64,000 nucleotides of DNA. It comes from Onthophagus taurus (Eukaryota; Arthropoda; Insecta; Coleoptera; Scarabaeidae). A program made the position numbers and the translations under genes. Of this stretch, positions 9,527 to 21,049 are shown piece by piece. Where the stretch lies: contig NC_091967.1 in the NCBI RefSeq assembly GCF_036711975.1, forward strand, positions 30,481,501 through 30,545,500, given 5' to 3'. Numbering within the stretch: the first letter of the stretch is position 1; each line of letters begins with the position of its first letter. Below the pieces are notes generated by a model. It had not been told where the DNA came from, made no database searches, and worked only from the letters and a program-made list of their open reading frames with translations.

Positions 9527-10990
9527 CACACTATTTTTTACTGGCAACTACAACAATTTATTGTCTGTAGATTAGCGGTATCACTGTTGTTATTCGTGGG
9601 TTTATATACGGTCTTACACAAATGAAATCAACAACACATTTTTACACAATATATTTGTCAAGATCTTGATGTGTGGCTTTATTGTTGATTTGTTAACGAT
9701 TACTCTGGAAATTATATTGATAAGACAGTGGATATATAAGGAAATTTCTTTTTATTAATTGCATTCATAAGTTTAGCAAGAATGAAGTTTAGCATTGCGT
9801 GAAAGAAGTCAAAGAAGTAATTACTAATGTAAGAAAATTTTTTCAACAAGAAAAAGGTAAAGGTGAACCTATAAATGTGAATGCCGTTGTTGCACGAACC
9901 GCACAAGCTGTTAGATATTAGGAAAGAACTAATAAAAATGTAAGCAAAGAATGCTCAGAATATAGAAACATAGAAGCTCCTAAAGAAAGGTCATGATATT
10001 CAACTTTTACATGGACAAAAACTTTCCTACTGTAAGAGAACTTTTTTTAAAAATTACCTACGAAGATTCCGATATTTCTACATTTTCGGCGAGTACACTC
10101 TTAAGATGGTTAAAGCAGTTAAATTTTTCGTACAAGAAATTAAATAGCAAACCAATTCTAATGGAGCATCCGCAAATGTCATCTCAAAGGTAAGATTTTT
10201 TATTGAATATGGAAAATTATAGAAATAGAGGTTGGAAAATTGATTACAAAGACAAAACTAAAGCTAATTATTCGAAAAAGTTTGGATGGATCGAAAGGGC
10301 ATCTCCATACACCGTGTACACATTCGATCGTTACCACGGAGGAATACAAAATATAAACGGTTATAGAGGAGGAATTGTACGACCATCTGGCTCTGGCCAA
10401 AAAGAGTTATTATTCTACACATAGGAAACGAAAAAGGGTTTTTTGGAAGGTTGCCTTACGTGTTTCATATAAGTGAAAAAAAGAAAGCGAAAACTGATTA
10501 CCACCGAGGAATGGTTTCGTCATGTTTTATCGGTAATACTTTCAAAGTCCGTTATAGTAGTAGATCAAGCAACATATCGCACAATGCTAGATCCAGAATA
10601 TCGAAATCCTACAAATGCTTGGAGAAAAAATGATATTATTGCCTGGTTATTAAAGAAAACGTTCCAATTCCCGATGAAGTTGATGAACTTTCAAAATTGA
10701 CTAAACCACAACTTTTACGATTATCTAAACCGTACTTTGATAAAAACTTTTCTTATTCCTATTAGAGTTAATTACAAAACAATTGCATGGAGATGAAGTT
10801 AAATTGTTATGGTTACCAGTGGCGCACTGCGAGTTCAATGCATTCGAGTTGATTTGGTCTTATTTAAAAAATCAAGTCGCAAAGAAAAATGACACTTTTA
10901 AAATTAAAGATGTTTTAAATTTATGCATTGAGACTATACAATAACTCCAAATCTATGGGAAAATTGTGTGCGCCATTTTAGAAAAATAAT
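9527..10990 (+). pseudogene. Tc1/mariner (IS630) superfamily transposase relic
   Basis: The element starts TCACACTATTTTTTACTGGC at about 9527. The N-terminal helix-turn-helix region reads VKEVITNVRKFFQQEKGKGE and INVNAVVARTAQA with a stop. Then come TVRELFLKI, STLLRWLKQLNFSYKKLNS (9993-10193), GWIERASPYTVYTFDRY, GGIQNINGYRGGIVRPSGSG (10203-10424), and in further frames VIVVDQATY (second acidic residue) and PVAHCEFNAFELIWSYLKNQ (third acidic position), ending near NLWENCVRHF at about 10975. Several frameshifts and stops mean it is dead. A second partial copy is at 35245-35775. The 3' terminal repeat was not found. Confidence 0.75.
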
Positions 10991-11890
10991 AGTAGTAATA
11001 ATAATTCCTAATTTTAAATTATGTTTAATTTTAATGTTGCGGGTGTTGAACTGTCTCTGAACAGAATCGGAAAGGCCTGCTCCAAACGGATAGATAATGA
11101 ACCGCTCCGAAAAGCGTGCTCCCAAAAAAAGGATATGTTGCGATAAAAGGATGCTCCGTCAAAAACCAATGCTCTCTCCGTCAAAAAGAAAATGTGTTCC
11201 GTCACAAAGATCTAAAGATTAACAATCCTTGTATTAATGAAAATTTGGTTTTAATTAGGATTAGGATAGTTTTTTTTTTTTTAATAAATATAAAAGGAAT
11301 GAATGACACGTGGAGTGAAAGGATTTTTTTTGAAGTAACGAAAGGAGGATTGCAAGTTTCAGGAATGGCTGTGTTAAATTAGTTAATAAAATAATAACTA
11401 ATTCATTACCGTACCTCAGATCGTCGAGGTCTATGTCCCAAAAATAACGTTGTAACGTGAAAATAAATGAAAAATCAATCCTTTGTCGTAATTTATTTAG
11501 ATATTTTAGATAAATCGCTACGATCTTCGCCGGTGAAAGATGAATCCGATAATTACGGATTGGTAATCGACCCAAAAAATTATTACCAAAATGTCGCCAA
11601 AAATACCGAAAATTCTGACACCGTGCTTTCACTAGGACAGTCGATGAACAAAAGAGAGAGATTTTGAAAACTCGTTTCTCAAATACGATACGGGAAATCC
11701 AAAAAACGAAAACAAGTAATCATGCCATCGGGTGGGGAAAGTAGGATTGAGAAATACGAATCTCGAATTCGTTGCCAAAAATAATAATTAAAAATTAAAA
11801 CAAAAGATACATATAAACGATAGAAGATAAAAGAAGATTAAAGAAAATAAAACGTAACAAAATAATGCAAAAAAAAAACAAAAATTTGTA
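10991..11890. other. No gene recognised
   Basis: Open frames here (11116-11382 plus, 11261-11632 minus, 11467-11667 plus) overlap each other on both strands and show no family motifs. The text 11140-11215 repeats the word CCGTCAAAAA/CTCCG loosely. It is treated as non-coding. Confidence 0.45.
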
Positions 11891-12480
11891 CAGTGCGCTT
11901 AAGCCGTTCCTGTCCAGCACGTTTAAAGATGCCTCCACGCCACATATGTAGGTAAGATAAAGGCGCGACGTACTGTCTGTTCCGATTGGACGGAACCCCC
12001 GTCACCCAGCAGAGCTTATTTCTGTTTCTTTTTAATTTATAATTCGCTTAAATGGCTCTAAAAAAAATTAGAGAGACATAACTTTGAAAAACTGATAACG
12101 GTATCCGATAAATGCAATCATTTGATATATTTTGTAACGGCGTCTTGCTAAACCGCGATTTTCCGCGAAACTGTATGGAATATCGAAAAAATCAAATATG
12201 CCCTTCATTAAGAACACATCAGGCTACCACCTGTTCAAAATTGAAATTTTTTCGTCAGATAGGTTTTTAAGAAAAAAAATCGCAAAGTGGTCTATTTTCA
12301 TTTAACTCGCGATAAAAAAAAAAACACCGATCCGAAAATTTTCAAATTAACATATGTTACGTAGAAATGTTCAGTAATTATAACAAACTTTTCCGCAATT
12401 TTTTTTATCGAGTGGTTGCGAAGATATCCGATCTCTAAAGTAAGGGCAAGGCCCCTTACTTTTTGCACGGATAGTAGTGG
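11891..12480. repeat. TIR of the 8844 family joined to palindrome family C sequence
   Basis: 11891 begins CAGTGCGCTTAAGCCGTTCC, the same terminal repeat as 8844-9484, preceded by TA. From about 11990 the text matches palindrome family C: TTTAATTTATAATTCGCTTAA, CTAAACCGCGATTTTCCGCG, ACATCAGGCTACCACC and AACTCGCGATAAAAA. No matching right TIR was found, so the element is truncated or rearranged. It suggests that family C and the CAGTGCRCTT element are parts of one larger transposon. Confidence 0.55.
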
Positions 12481-12765
12481 CGTCTTACTGATTGTTACTT
12501 TTTTGTCACCGTTAGTTCGTTTCGTTACAAACAGTTCGAAATCTATAAAAATTTTGGTTAAAACATAAAAAGATGATAAACAAATTTTTTTTGTAACTGT
12601 TAAATTTTCCTTATCAAAAATACGATCCAAAGTGAATACAAAGCTTGAAATGTTACCTACCTAACTTTGCTAAATAATTTATTTAGCCTTGTCTTATTTA
12701 AAATAAGACACCAACTTCCTATCATTATTATTGTTTTATATTCGTTATTGTTTTATTCGGCGTAC

Positions 12766-13697
12766 CGACCCGACGTCGCGACATATGATGAGATCACCAT
12801 CTTGAAGAAATATTTTAAGATTCGTCAAGTCGCTTAAAAATCGGACATTTTTTGTTTAATCGATGGGAAATTACTCAAATAAACCGTTACAAATTAAAAA
12901 GACGTGCGGAAAAGTGTAAAACTTACCGAACAATCATTTCAAAGTTTCGATGTGACGTCACTTTCCCTGACGTTATCAACCATGCATTTTCTGAACACCA
13001 CCGGTAATACCAATCCTATCCCTTTTTATTTTCACAGTCAAGTGAATAAGATTACTCCGATAAAATTAAAAAAAAAAATTCATAAACGAATTAACTTGAT
13101 TTGTTATTGTTAAAACGCATATTTTCAGGTGAAATACCCTTATTTCTTAGGTTTTCGACGCAGAACGACTAAAATGTAGTTGTTTACTCATAACAATTTA
13201 TAGAAAGAAAATTAGTATTTCCAAAAAAAATAGATTTTGAGTTAGGTTAATTAACAAATTATAAGAACACGGTATTTCACCCGAAAATATGCGTTATAAA
13301 TGTTATAATCAACGAAATCAACAAGTTGTTAATTTTTCCATTAAATTTGAGAAAATTATGACGACTAATCTTGTGTGTGTAGATGTGAAAAGAGCAAGTA
13401 ATAGGACCAGTGTTAACCTAGGTGCTGTAAAATACGTCTTTAGCATATTGGTGACGTCACATTTTATGACGTAACATGAAAGCAATTTTTCAAGTGATTT
13501 TTCGGTAAGTTTTTCACTATTCCGCACTTTATTTTCTTTTTTAACGTATTATAGGTCATTTCACACCGATAAAAGAAATCATTGATTATCAAGCGGCTAG
13601 ACGGACCTTGAAAAATTTCAAAAATAATTATTGCTGCTTTGTTTAGGATGGTGATCTCATTGTGTCGTCAGGTATCCGGATGAGTGGCGTCGGGTCG
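12766..13697. repeat. Foldback element, family D, copy 1
   Basis: The whole block is nearly palindromic. Outer ends are CGACCCGACGTCGCGAC and GGCGTCGGGTCG, inner pairs are GATGAGATCACCATC / GATGGTGATCTCATTG, ACGTGCGGAAAAGTG / CACTATTCCGCAC and TCAGGTGAAATACCC / GGTATTTCACCCG. The homologous copy lies inverted at 20090-20915. The homology continues to about 14110. Non-coding. Confidence 0.75.
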
Positions 13698-14195
13698 AAG
13701 CGCTGGAAACGACGACGACCGTATGATGTAAAGTTGGTATAAAATGTAATTAATTAATCATGTTAATTAACAACTTTAATATACGACATTTCTAGCTTTG
13801 TATTCGCTATGAATAATATTTTAGATTTTTACGACTAATTACGTAATAAAACATTAGAAAAATTTTTGTACGGAATGAGATAAAGGTCGGAGCAGAAATT
13901 GACTTTAACACATACCATTACTGTCTGGATGATTCGATTTTCAAAGTCAACTTTTATCAAGTTTTTTCTAACAAAAAATATGAGAAGAAAAATCACTTAC
14001 CTTACCAACTTAATGTTGCCTAAGAGACCACAAAACAAGTGGTCTTTAGTGACCATGGCCCTGCTTTTAAAGCAAAGTTTTACCCCCCCCCTTTTGTCTC
14101 GGCCAATAGTATAATTGAAATTGAATGTTCTCTGGAGGAATAAGAGAGGTTGAAGAAACTTTATTATTTTATAAATTGTTAACAAATAAATATTA
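13698..14195. repeat. Flank of family D repeat, shared with 19775-20110
   Basis: TAATTAATTAATCATG-type text, TTAGATTTTTACGACTAATTACGTAA, AAATCACTTAC and GGCCCTGCTTTTAAAGC with a C-run match the inverted copy at 19775-20110. A conserved AGGTAAGTGATTTTT donor-like word occurs on the minus strand here and on the plus strand at about 19990. No coding frame is convincing. Confidence 0.55.
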
Positions 14196-15349
14196 CAGTA
14201 GAGCGTCGATAATCCGGACGCCAAAAATCCGGTCCGTCGATAATCCGGATTCAGTACCGATGAAAAAAAAATTTAATTTCTCTCTTTCTGATTGTACATA
14301 CAAAAGACAAAGTACAGTGATTCCCCATATAACACGGTACTCTTATAACGCGTTTTCATACTATGCAATTTCATGTCTCTGTATAACACGTCTTTTCCTC
14401 CATATAACGCGGGGATTTCCCGCGTTCCTTGAAATTTATAATGATTTGTATAATTCATAATCATTAGTTTTCATCATATAAGTATTTTATTTAAAATGTT
14501 TTTAGTTTGAGTTTAATGAAACACACATATTTTATTCAAAACATAGTATTGAAGTATTGAATGCAATTAATGAAAATTTTGGGGTTCAATTTCTCCCACC
14601 TAACGTCACAGCTATTCTCTAGCCAATGGTTCATGGAGTGATCGAAAAAATGATAAAAATCGAAAGTGTGGCACAGTTCATTAAAGAAATGAACATTAAA
14701 GATAGCATTTACATACTTGCAGATGCTTGGGATTCTCTCACCAAAAGTAACTCACAAAGAACCTGGAATACATTATGGCCTGAAAAACAAACTGTTGGTG
14801 ATGATTGTGATGAAATTGCAATCGAAAAATGTAGTATAAACGAAGTGGTAGAAATATGCAGCAAAATCCCAGGATTCGAACAATGAGATAGAAATGATGC
14901 CGATGAGTGGTTGGCTATTGACAAGAACGATCCTAGGTATCAGATTTTGAGCGACCAAGAAATAGTTTCCGTGGTGTCTAAAGGGGACGCAGAAACTATT
15001 GAGTCCGATAGGAAAAATGAAGATGAAATTGAGGAGGCAGGGCCAACACATTCGAAAGCTTTTATTACAACAGAGACTCTGATGACATGGCATGAGAAAC
15101 AGACGGAGAGTACACCACTGTATACACTCTACCGCATTCTATAAATACATATTGTACATTACATATGTATGTACTTCTACATATCCTTTTATTAAAATAC
15201 ATAATAAGTTAATATTAATTAATGGTTTTATTTATCTATTTATTAATTGTTTAACCACAAAAGTGGATTCTTTTTGGTTCTTTTCGAAAATCCGGACATT
15301 TTGATACAGGGTACGGTCACAATTAATCCGGATTATGGACGCTCTACTG
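14196..15349 (+). mobile_element. Tigger/pogo-type DNA transposon, internally deleted
   Basis: The terminal repeats CAGTAGAGCGTCGATAATCC (left) and its complement (right, ending 15349) are the Tigger/pogo type, with TA at 14194-14195 and 15350-15351. At about 14315 a second TIR-like start, CAGTGATTCCCCATATAACA, marks a nested fragment of another pogo-like element. The element keeps only the C-terminal part of a jerky-like transposase. Confidence 0.8.
14573..15144 (+). pseudogene. Jerky/Tigger-like transposase C-terminal fragment
   Basis: ENFGVQF and LPPNVTAIL precede a stop. The frame then runs PMVHGVIEKMIKIE, VAQFIKEMNIKDSIYILADA, WDSLTKS and CSKIPGFEQ to a stop at 14884. After it, DADEWLAIDKNDPRYQILSD, QEIVSVV, an acidic stretch, HSKAFITTETLMTWHEKQ and a final stop at 15144 follow. 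This is the usual end of jerky-like pogo transposases. The CENPB-type HTH and the first catalytic aspartates are missing, so it is non-functional. Confidence 0.75.
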
Positions 15350-15596
15350 TATTTGTATATTATTATTAATGGGTAATATCTTTTATTGTATTTAACAACA
15401 GCTGACAGGTTATGTGTTTACAAATTAAGATAATCGATTTTGTTCTTGCAATCGGTAAGTTTATTGCAAAAAAAACATAGGTATATATTGTATCGGCTTC
15501 TCTGTATGTCACAGGACAGAAAGATGCTCTTTGAAGGTGCACTTCAAAACTTAAAGTTATGCTTACGATTTAGATGTACTTATTTTTATGTTAGTC

Positions 15597-15641
15597 GTGC
15601 CTGAAGACGGATCCAATGAGGACCCGAAACATATGTAGCAC
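15597..15641 (+). ncRNA. Hammerhead-ribozyme-like motif (type I, minimal)
   Basis: Stem I GTGC (15597-15600) pairs with GCAC (15638-15641). The core CTGAAGA is at 15601-15607. Stem II GGATCC/GGACCC (15609-15614, 15620-15625) has one mismatch and a 5-base loop. GAAAC is at 15626-15630. Stem III is AC-ATAT-GT, followed by the cleavage-site triplet GTA. One extra base (C15608) sits between the core and stem II. Such minimal hammerheads are known from Penelope-like elements and retrozymes; no Penelope RT is seen nearby. Confidence 0.5.
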
Positions 15642-15679
15642 CGAATTTAATTAAAAATTAAGACATTATTGACACCGAA

Positions 15680-15736
15680 TTGGCAAAAAGAGCGAACAGG
15701 GTGATGGGACAAGTTTGGGGATGGGGAGAAAGAACT
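15680..15736 (+). pseudogene. Short LINE ORF2 fragment
   Basis: GAATTGGCAAAAAGAGCGAA onward translates as LAKRANRVMGQVWGWGERT. The intact LINE at 42435-44768 has nearly the same phrase, KKANKVMGQVWGWGERLFG, just after its RT domain. This is an isolated 5'- and 3'-truncated scrap, which shows a second insertion of that family. Confidence 0.6.
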
Positions 15737-15786
15737 TTCAATTTCTATAATGAACAACATATTTTTCTTGTTAAATAAATTTGGAA

Positions 15787-16860
15787 TTAATCTTTTATCG
15801 CTTTCACTGTTACTGCTGTTGGGAGGACATATGTTTTCTGCGAGAAAAGGTAGATCATTGTGTATATCGTGTAAATAATGAGGATATTCAATATCAACAT
15901 CAAAAATGTAACCATAATCAGCTTCATCGGATACATGATTAAAATTAAAATTTTGAATTTCAGTATCATCTAACCATTTAAAGTCTCCAAAGGGTTGATT
16001 CATAATTATCCATATATTTATTATTGGCTTTAGCATGACGTAAAATACCCCCACGGATGCCTTGTTTGATGAAATGAACTTGATCTATATTAGTCAATAA
16101 TTCAAGTTTAATTTGTGTAAATTTTAACATTGCATCCCAAGTGAGTCCTGGTGTGGTGTAATAATTTGCTGGGTCTAAATTTTTCAAAAACATCTCCTTA
16201 CAAAAGAACATCGATCTGGAGGTATAGATCAGACTAACCTTTTAAATTTTGACACTGATAAGTTTGACAAACTGTTTGAGCGTGTAAATAATCTGGATCA
16301 GTTATATTTTCAAAACTTAATTTGTTAAAAAACTAATTTTTCAAGTGAATTTATATAATTGAAATTGCTTATTACATGGGAAAAATATTCGTACATGAAC
16401 GAAATCCTCCTCTGTAAGACTACTGGACAATGAATCGAGTGAGGATGCCATAAATCGAAATGAATCCAAAAAACGTAATGTCATAAACCGATTTTCAAAA
16501 CCGGATTGCTGCTTTTACTGAAACTTATATATTTTTCTTTATTATTAGGTAAAACATCAGTACCATTCATGCCATCTCTTTAACAAATAAATGTGCATCA
16601 TAACAGCTGAAATTATGGAGAAATACAGGGATAAATTTGGAAATTATATAGTTATATGACAATGATCATGCACCTTAACTACATCTTTTCCAAAAGGTGT
16701 TGAGATGTAACAAATGTTTGTTGCTTTAAATGCAATTAGTTCTTCAACAGTTAAGGGGGTCATGGGCAAATTTTATATATTTGTGATAAATATATCTAAC
16801 ATCTTCCATGAATTTTAAAACGAAAACTTTGGGACAGTCAAGGCCGGTATATGTTTCAAA
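15787..16860 (-). pseudogene. Family B DNA polymerase relic, Polinton/Maverick type
   Basis: Read on the minus strand from about 16860 down, in several frames: [145 protein letters not shown], and DVDIEYPHYLHDIHNDLPF with CPPNSSNS. This is the palm region of protein-primed type B polymerases. The strand carrying the catalytic D-x-N-N-L-Y-G box is deleted at the frame change near 16010. Stops are frequent. No capsid, ATPase or retroviral-type integrase partner is in the window. Confidence 0.75.
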
Positions 16861-17387
16861 TTTACAACAAGTACCATACACAGTATAAATCGTTCCAATT
16901 TAGAGCTTTTTTGAATTAACATTGGCTGAGATATGGGGTTTTAAAGAGCATGGTGAAATTTGCCAAAGAGAATTTAAAATCAAAATAACTCGAAAACGAA
17001 AGACGCTAGGTACCAATAACTTTTATGAAAGTCAACATATTTTTGTACGTACAATGAAAAGGTGTAATAAAAACTATAGAAGTTATGGTTTACTTCCGGT
17101 AGACCGCAAGTGGCGGCCATCTTGAAAATATTTTAGATCGAAAGTTCCGAATGAACAATCCATGCTACCAAAATTTCAAAACTGTACGAATAGTGGAACC
17201 TAAAAAAGTTCTAACGAACCAGTGACGTGAGACACCTGTATACCTGTTTTTTTTTGCAATAAACGGCGCCATTTTGCCAATAATGATTTTTTGCTTAGTT
17301 CTACACACCGTTCCGTGGTGATGGACTTAGTTGAGGGACAATGCAAACGTTACTTTCTATAAAAAAAATTTTTTAAATAAGTAAATA
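16861..17387. other. No gene recognised
   Basis: A 67-codon frame at 16922-17125 has no recognisable motif. GAACCAGTGACGTGAG and GACACCTGTATA near 17217-17245 resemble ends of other non-autonomous repeats. It is treated as non-coding. Confidence 0.4.
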
Positions 17388-19022
17388 CAGGGTGATTTAT
17401 AACATACGGAGCAGATTAAAAGGATAGGTACTAGGGGCCAAACTGAAGATATTTTCTTAATAATGTTTTGACTACAACGTAATAATCACAAAGATATAGA
17501 AGGCTAAAGTTGTATTAATGGCCGAGCATTTCTTACGATATACGGTATTGCACTACGTTTAAATTCAAACTGCGAATATTTCGGGGTTACTTAAATAATG
17601 CATAATTAGCACCAATAGTAAAATCTTTGTAATATGGCAGTTACGGCTATTTAAAAATTTGTTAAATAGCTCAAAAACGGGTGTTTGTTTGTTGAGAACC
17701 GCTGATACCATGTTTTTATTGCCGCCAATCCAGTTGATTTGGTTACCTACATAGACAAAGATAGTAATATAGATGAGGCTTGGTCTACTGCGCATCCAAA
17801 AAATCTTAAGAGTTTTAATTGCGGCCATTTTTATCCAATGTGACTGAGGTAGCAATATACTACTATCATTGTTTATGGCTGGGCAGTAGGATGGAAGTAA
17901 GTTAGTTATTGTCTTGTTCTTTTTCATTTAAAACCTAACGTATAAGTGATATATGTATTTAAAAATACCTAATATGCAAATTATATTTATAGATTACCCT
18001 GTGTGTAATTGATTATACTCATATTAATATGGTGAATTATTACGGTTGCAAGAAGGAGATTATTGTTTTTGTGCTGAAATACTTTAAAACAATAAATTAC
18101 TATAACAATATAGCAATTTAAAGAATTCTTTAAAAGAAATTAGAACAATTATGATTGAAGAAATTGTTTATTGTTTTCAATCACAGGGCATGTAATATAT
18201 TGATATAATGGAATAAAATATTTAAATAAAAGCATTGCATGAAGTGAGAAAAAAAAATTACCTGAAAAGAATAAGGTTTTTTCTTTCAAAAATGTAATAG
18301 TATATTAAAAAACTAGTTTCGTAAGACACGCTTGAAATGAATTCAAGTTGAAAAACGAGTGGCTAAGCCACGAGTTTTTTAATGAATGAGTGCTTTAAGT
18401 CTTACGAAACGTGTTTTTTATGCTATTTTTTGTAATTCGCGTTTTTATCCTTTTTTTTAACAAAAATAAAATAAATTTTGACAATGTAGGGAAATAAAAG
18501 GCATTTTTATTATTTTCATATCTTATTTAATACTTTGACCGTCATTGCTGACCAAAAGTAATCATTTCTTTGTTTTACTATGAGAAAATAATCCTAGAAC
18601 GAAAATACTTCCAATCTCTAAGTGTTAAAATAGTATGAATATTACCCTAGAAATTAATTTACAAATTCCTATTACGGATCTGCTTCAGCTGCTTTGCTAA
18701 ATAGAGAAACACGGTTAATATATTCCTGTTGCAGTCACATTGGATAAAAATGGCCGCGACCAAAACTCTTAAGTTTTATTTCGTACGCGCAGGAACAAGC
18801 GCAATCTATATTCTTTTCTTTGTGTATGGTTACCTAGCATAGGATATGTCATTTAACAAGTACTTTAATTGCTCTTTACTGAATATCAGCGGTTCCCAAA
18901 AACGGACGATAACTTATTTAAAACATTAACATGCGATATCTATGTAACTATTAAGTTTTTAACAAAACATTATTAAGAAGATCTCTTCAGTTAGTCTGCT
19001 CCGTATGTTATAAATCATCCTG
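17388..19022. mobile_element. 1.6-kb TA-flanked foldback element
   Basis: The left end CAGGGTGATTTATAACATAC and right end GTATGTTATAAATCATCCTG are inverted repeats flanked by TA (17386-17387, 19023-19024). The arms stay similar inward: AGTCACATTGGATAAAAATG is on one arm near 18735 and its complement near 17840. Family A copy 2 is nested at 18296-18485. The 120-codon frame at 17565-17927 is inside the arm and is not credible as a gene. Confidence 0.75.
18296..18485 (+). repeat. Dispersed repeat family A, copy 2
   Basis: Matches 820-1012 closely: CTAGTTTCGTAAGACACG, the GAATTC palindrome, CCACGAGTTTTTTAATGAAT and the tail to TTTTGACAATGT. It lies inside the foldback element 17388-19022, so it inserted later or was carried by it. 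Confidence 0.7.
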
Positions 19023-19301
19023 TATATCACGAAAACACATAACCTGGCCAAAAATTCCCAAAGAAATCCCTTTATAGAATACAATAAAAGAGATTCCCCC
19101 TTAATAATAATATACAAATAATATATATTTCTTAACAATTTATAAAATAATAATAAAGTTTTTTGTGTATCGATTTAAAATCTATTACTTGTCGTCAATA
19201 TATTATGGATTTTGTCGGATACTATCGGTAGTACATATGTATCTCTCTCAAAAAATCAATAGAAGAAACTTCCCAATAAACAAAATTCAAATATCCGAAC
19301 T

Positions 19302-19757
19302 AGAGATGTGCAAATTACGTGAGTCACGCCGCGTCACGATGGGTCATGCGTGACCCACCTTGAGCGGCCACCAATTTTTGTACCACTCACGTGAGCGTGC
19401 GTGATCGTAAGCATCTTTGATTTCGACCGGACCCGGCGTGACCAGATTGGACCGATTTTTTAATTTTTCTTTAATAATAACATTTTACCGAACGCCGGAC
19501 AGAACGGTATATCTCAAATGTATACAATAATTAGTACTATAACTGTTTAAGTGTAAAATATCTGCATAAAATAAAAAAGAAGTGCGCCCCTGGACTTAGT
19601 TCGCTACGACGCGACGGCCTATCATAAATCACGTACCTTGACGTGAGTCACGTGATTCACATATGGTATTCACGTGAGTGGTGTGCGTGACCCGCGTGGG
19701 ATAGATCGTGAGCGGGCGTGAGCGGGCATAAAAAATCACTCACGCGCACATCTCTTA
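19302..19757. mobile_element. hAT-like MITE with GAGATGTGC termini
   Basis: Begins AGAGATGTGCAAATTACGTG and ends CTCACGCGCACATCTCT, with sub-terminal inverted words (ACGTGAGTCACG, TCACGTGAG, GTGAGCGGGCGTGAG). These termini resemble hAT superfamily ends. It is about 455 bp with no open frame. An 8-bp target duplication could not be confirmed, so the superfamily is tentative. Confidence 0.55.
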
Positions 19758-19774
19758 TTCCCCCACAGAACATT

Positions 19775-20915
19775 CAAATTTCGATTATACTATTGGTCAA
19801 TATAAAAGAGGGGGGTAAAACTTTACAGGGCCATCTTCAATGAAGGACGACTTTTAATCGTAGTAGTCGTAGTAGCCCTAGTAGCCTTGTGAGTGTTTGA
19901 GTTAGTTTAATTCCAGTTATTCGTTATACTTTAAAACGTTAAAACTTTATTAAATTTTAAGAATTATATGTTCAAGAAAATGTCGAGGCAACAGGTAAGT
20001 GATTTTTATATTTATATTTTTTCTTTCAAATAGATAATTAAGTGATAATATTACGTAATTAGTCGTAAAAATCTAATATATAAAAGTTGCTAATTAATTG
20101 CATTTTATATCAACTTTTCATCATACGGTCAATTATCATTCTAAAGAAAGCTTGATAATCAATGATTTCTTTTATCGGTGTGAAATGACCTAAACAACGT
20201 TAAAAATGAAAATAAAGTGCGGAATAGTGAAAAACTTACCGAAAACTTACTTTCATGTTACGTCATAAAATGTGACGTCACCAATACGGTAAAGACGTAT
20301 TTTACAGCACCATGGCATCCACACACACACCATCTGTCGTCATAATTTCGTTGATTATAATGCATATTTTCGGGTGAAATACCGTGTTTTTATAATTTGT
20401 TAATTAATCTAACTCAAAATTTAATTTTTTTTGGATATTATTAATTTTCTTTATGTAATTTGTTATGAGTAAACAACTACGTTTTAGTCGTTGTGCGTTT
20501 AAAAGAAACAAGGGTATTTCACCCGAAAATATGCGTTTTAACAATAACAAATCAAGTTAATTCTTTCATAAATTTTTGTAAAAATTATTTTATTCTTAAT
20601 TGTTTCGGAGTAATGTTATTCACTTGACTGTGAAAATAAAAAGGGATAGGATTGGTATTACCGGTGGTGTTCAGAAAATTCATGGTTAGCATGGTTGATA
20701 ACGTCAGGGAAAGTGACGTCACTTTCGTCGTTTTACACTTTTCCGTACGTTTTTTTTTATTTGTAACGGCTTATTTGAGTAATTTCCCATCGATTAAACA
20801 AAAAATGTCCGATTTTTAAGCGACTTGACGAATCTTAAAATATTTCTTCGAGATGGTGATCTCATCATATTCATGACATCTGAAAAATGCGTCGCGACGT
20901 CGGGAACATCTATTG
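19775..20915 (-). repeat. Foldback element, family D, copy 2 (inverted)
   Basis: The inverse of 12766-14110: the GGGGGGTAAAACTTTACAGG block, ACGTAATTAGTCGTAAAAATC, GTGCGGAATAGTGAAAAAC, GGTGAAATACCGTG, GTATTACCGGTGGTGTTCAG, GGTGATCTCATC and GCGTCGCGACGTCGGG. At about 19970-19995 a short frame MFKKMSRQQ runs into a perfect CAG|GTAAGTG donor. This may be a first-exon relic of the autonomous parent. Confidence 0.7.
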
Positions 20916-21049
20916 TTTTAAAACTCTTATTTTTTTATTTTGTTTGGAGAAATCTTATTAGAAATGAATTTTGCTTCCAAACCTGAAATCGCCATAATTA
21001 TTATCGGATTCAAAAGTTTTTGACGCTCACTTTGAACGCGAATAACAAA
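20916..21049. other. Spacer between repeats
   Basis: Short AT-rich stretch with no recognised content. Confidence 0.4.

Noticed and set aside
11261..11632. 123-codon minus-strand frame overlapping plus-strand frames
   Set aside because: No motif, and overlapping open frames on both strands suggest chance.
17565..17927. 120-codon minus-strand frame
   Set aside because: Lies in an arm of the TA-flanked foldback element and has no family motif.
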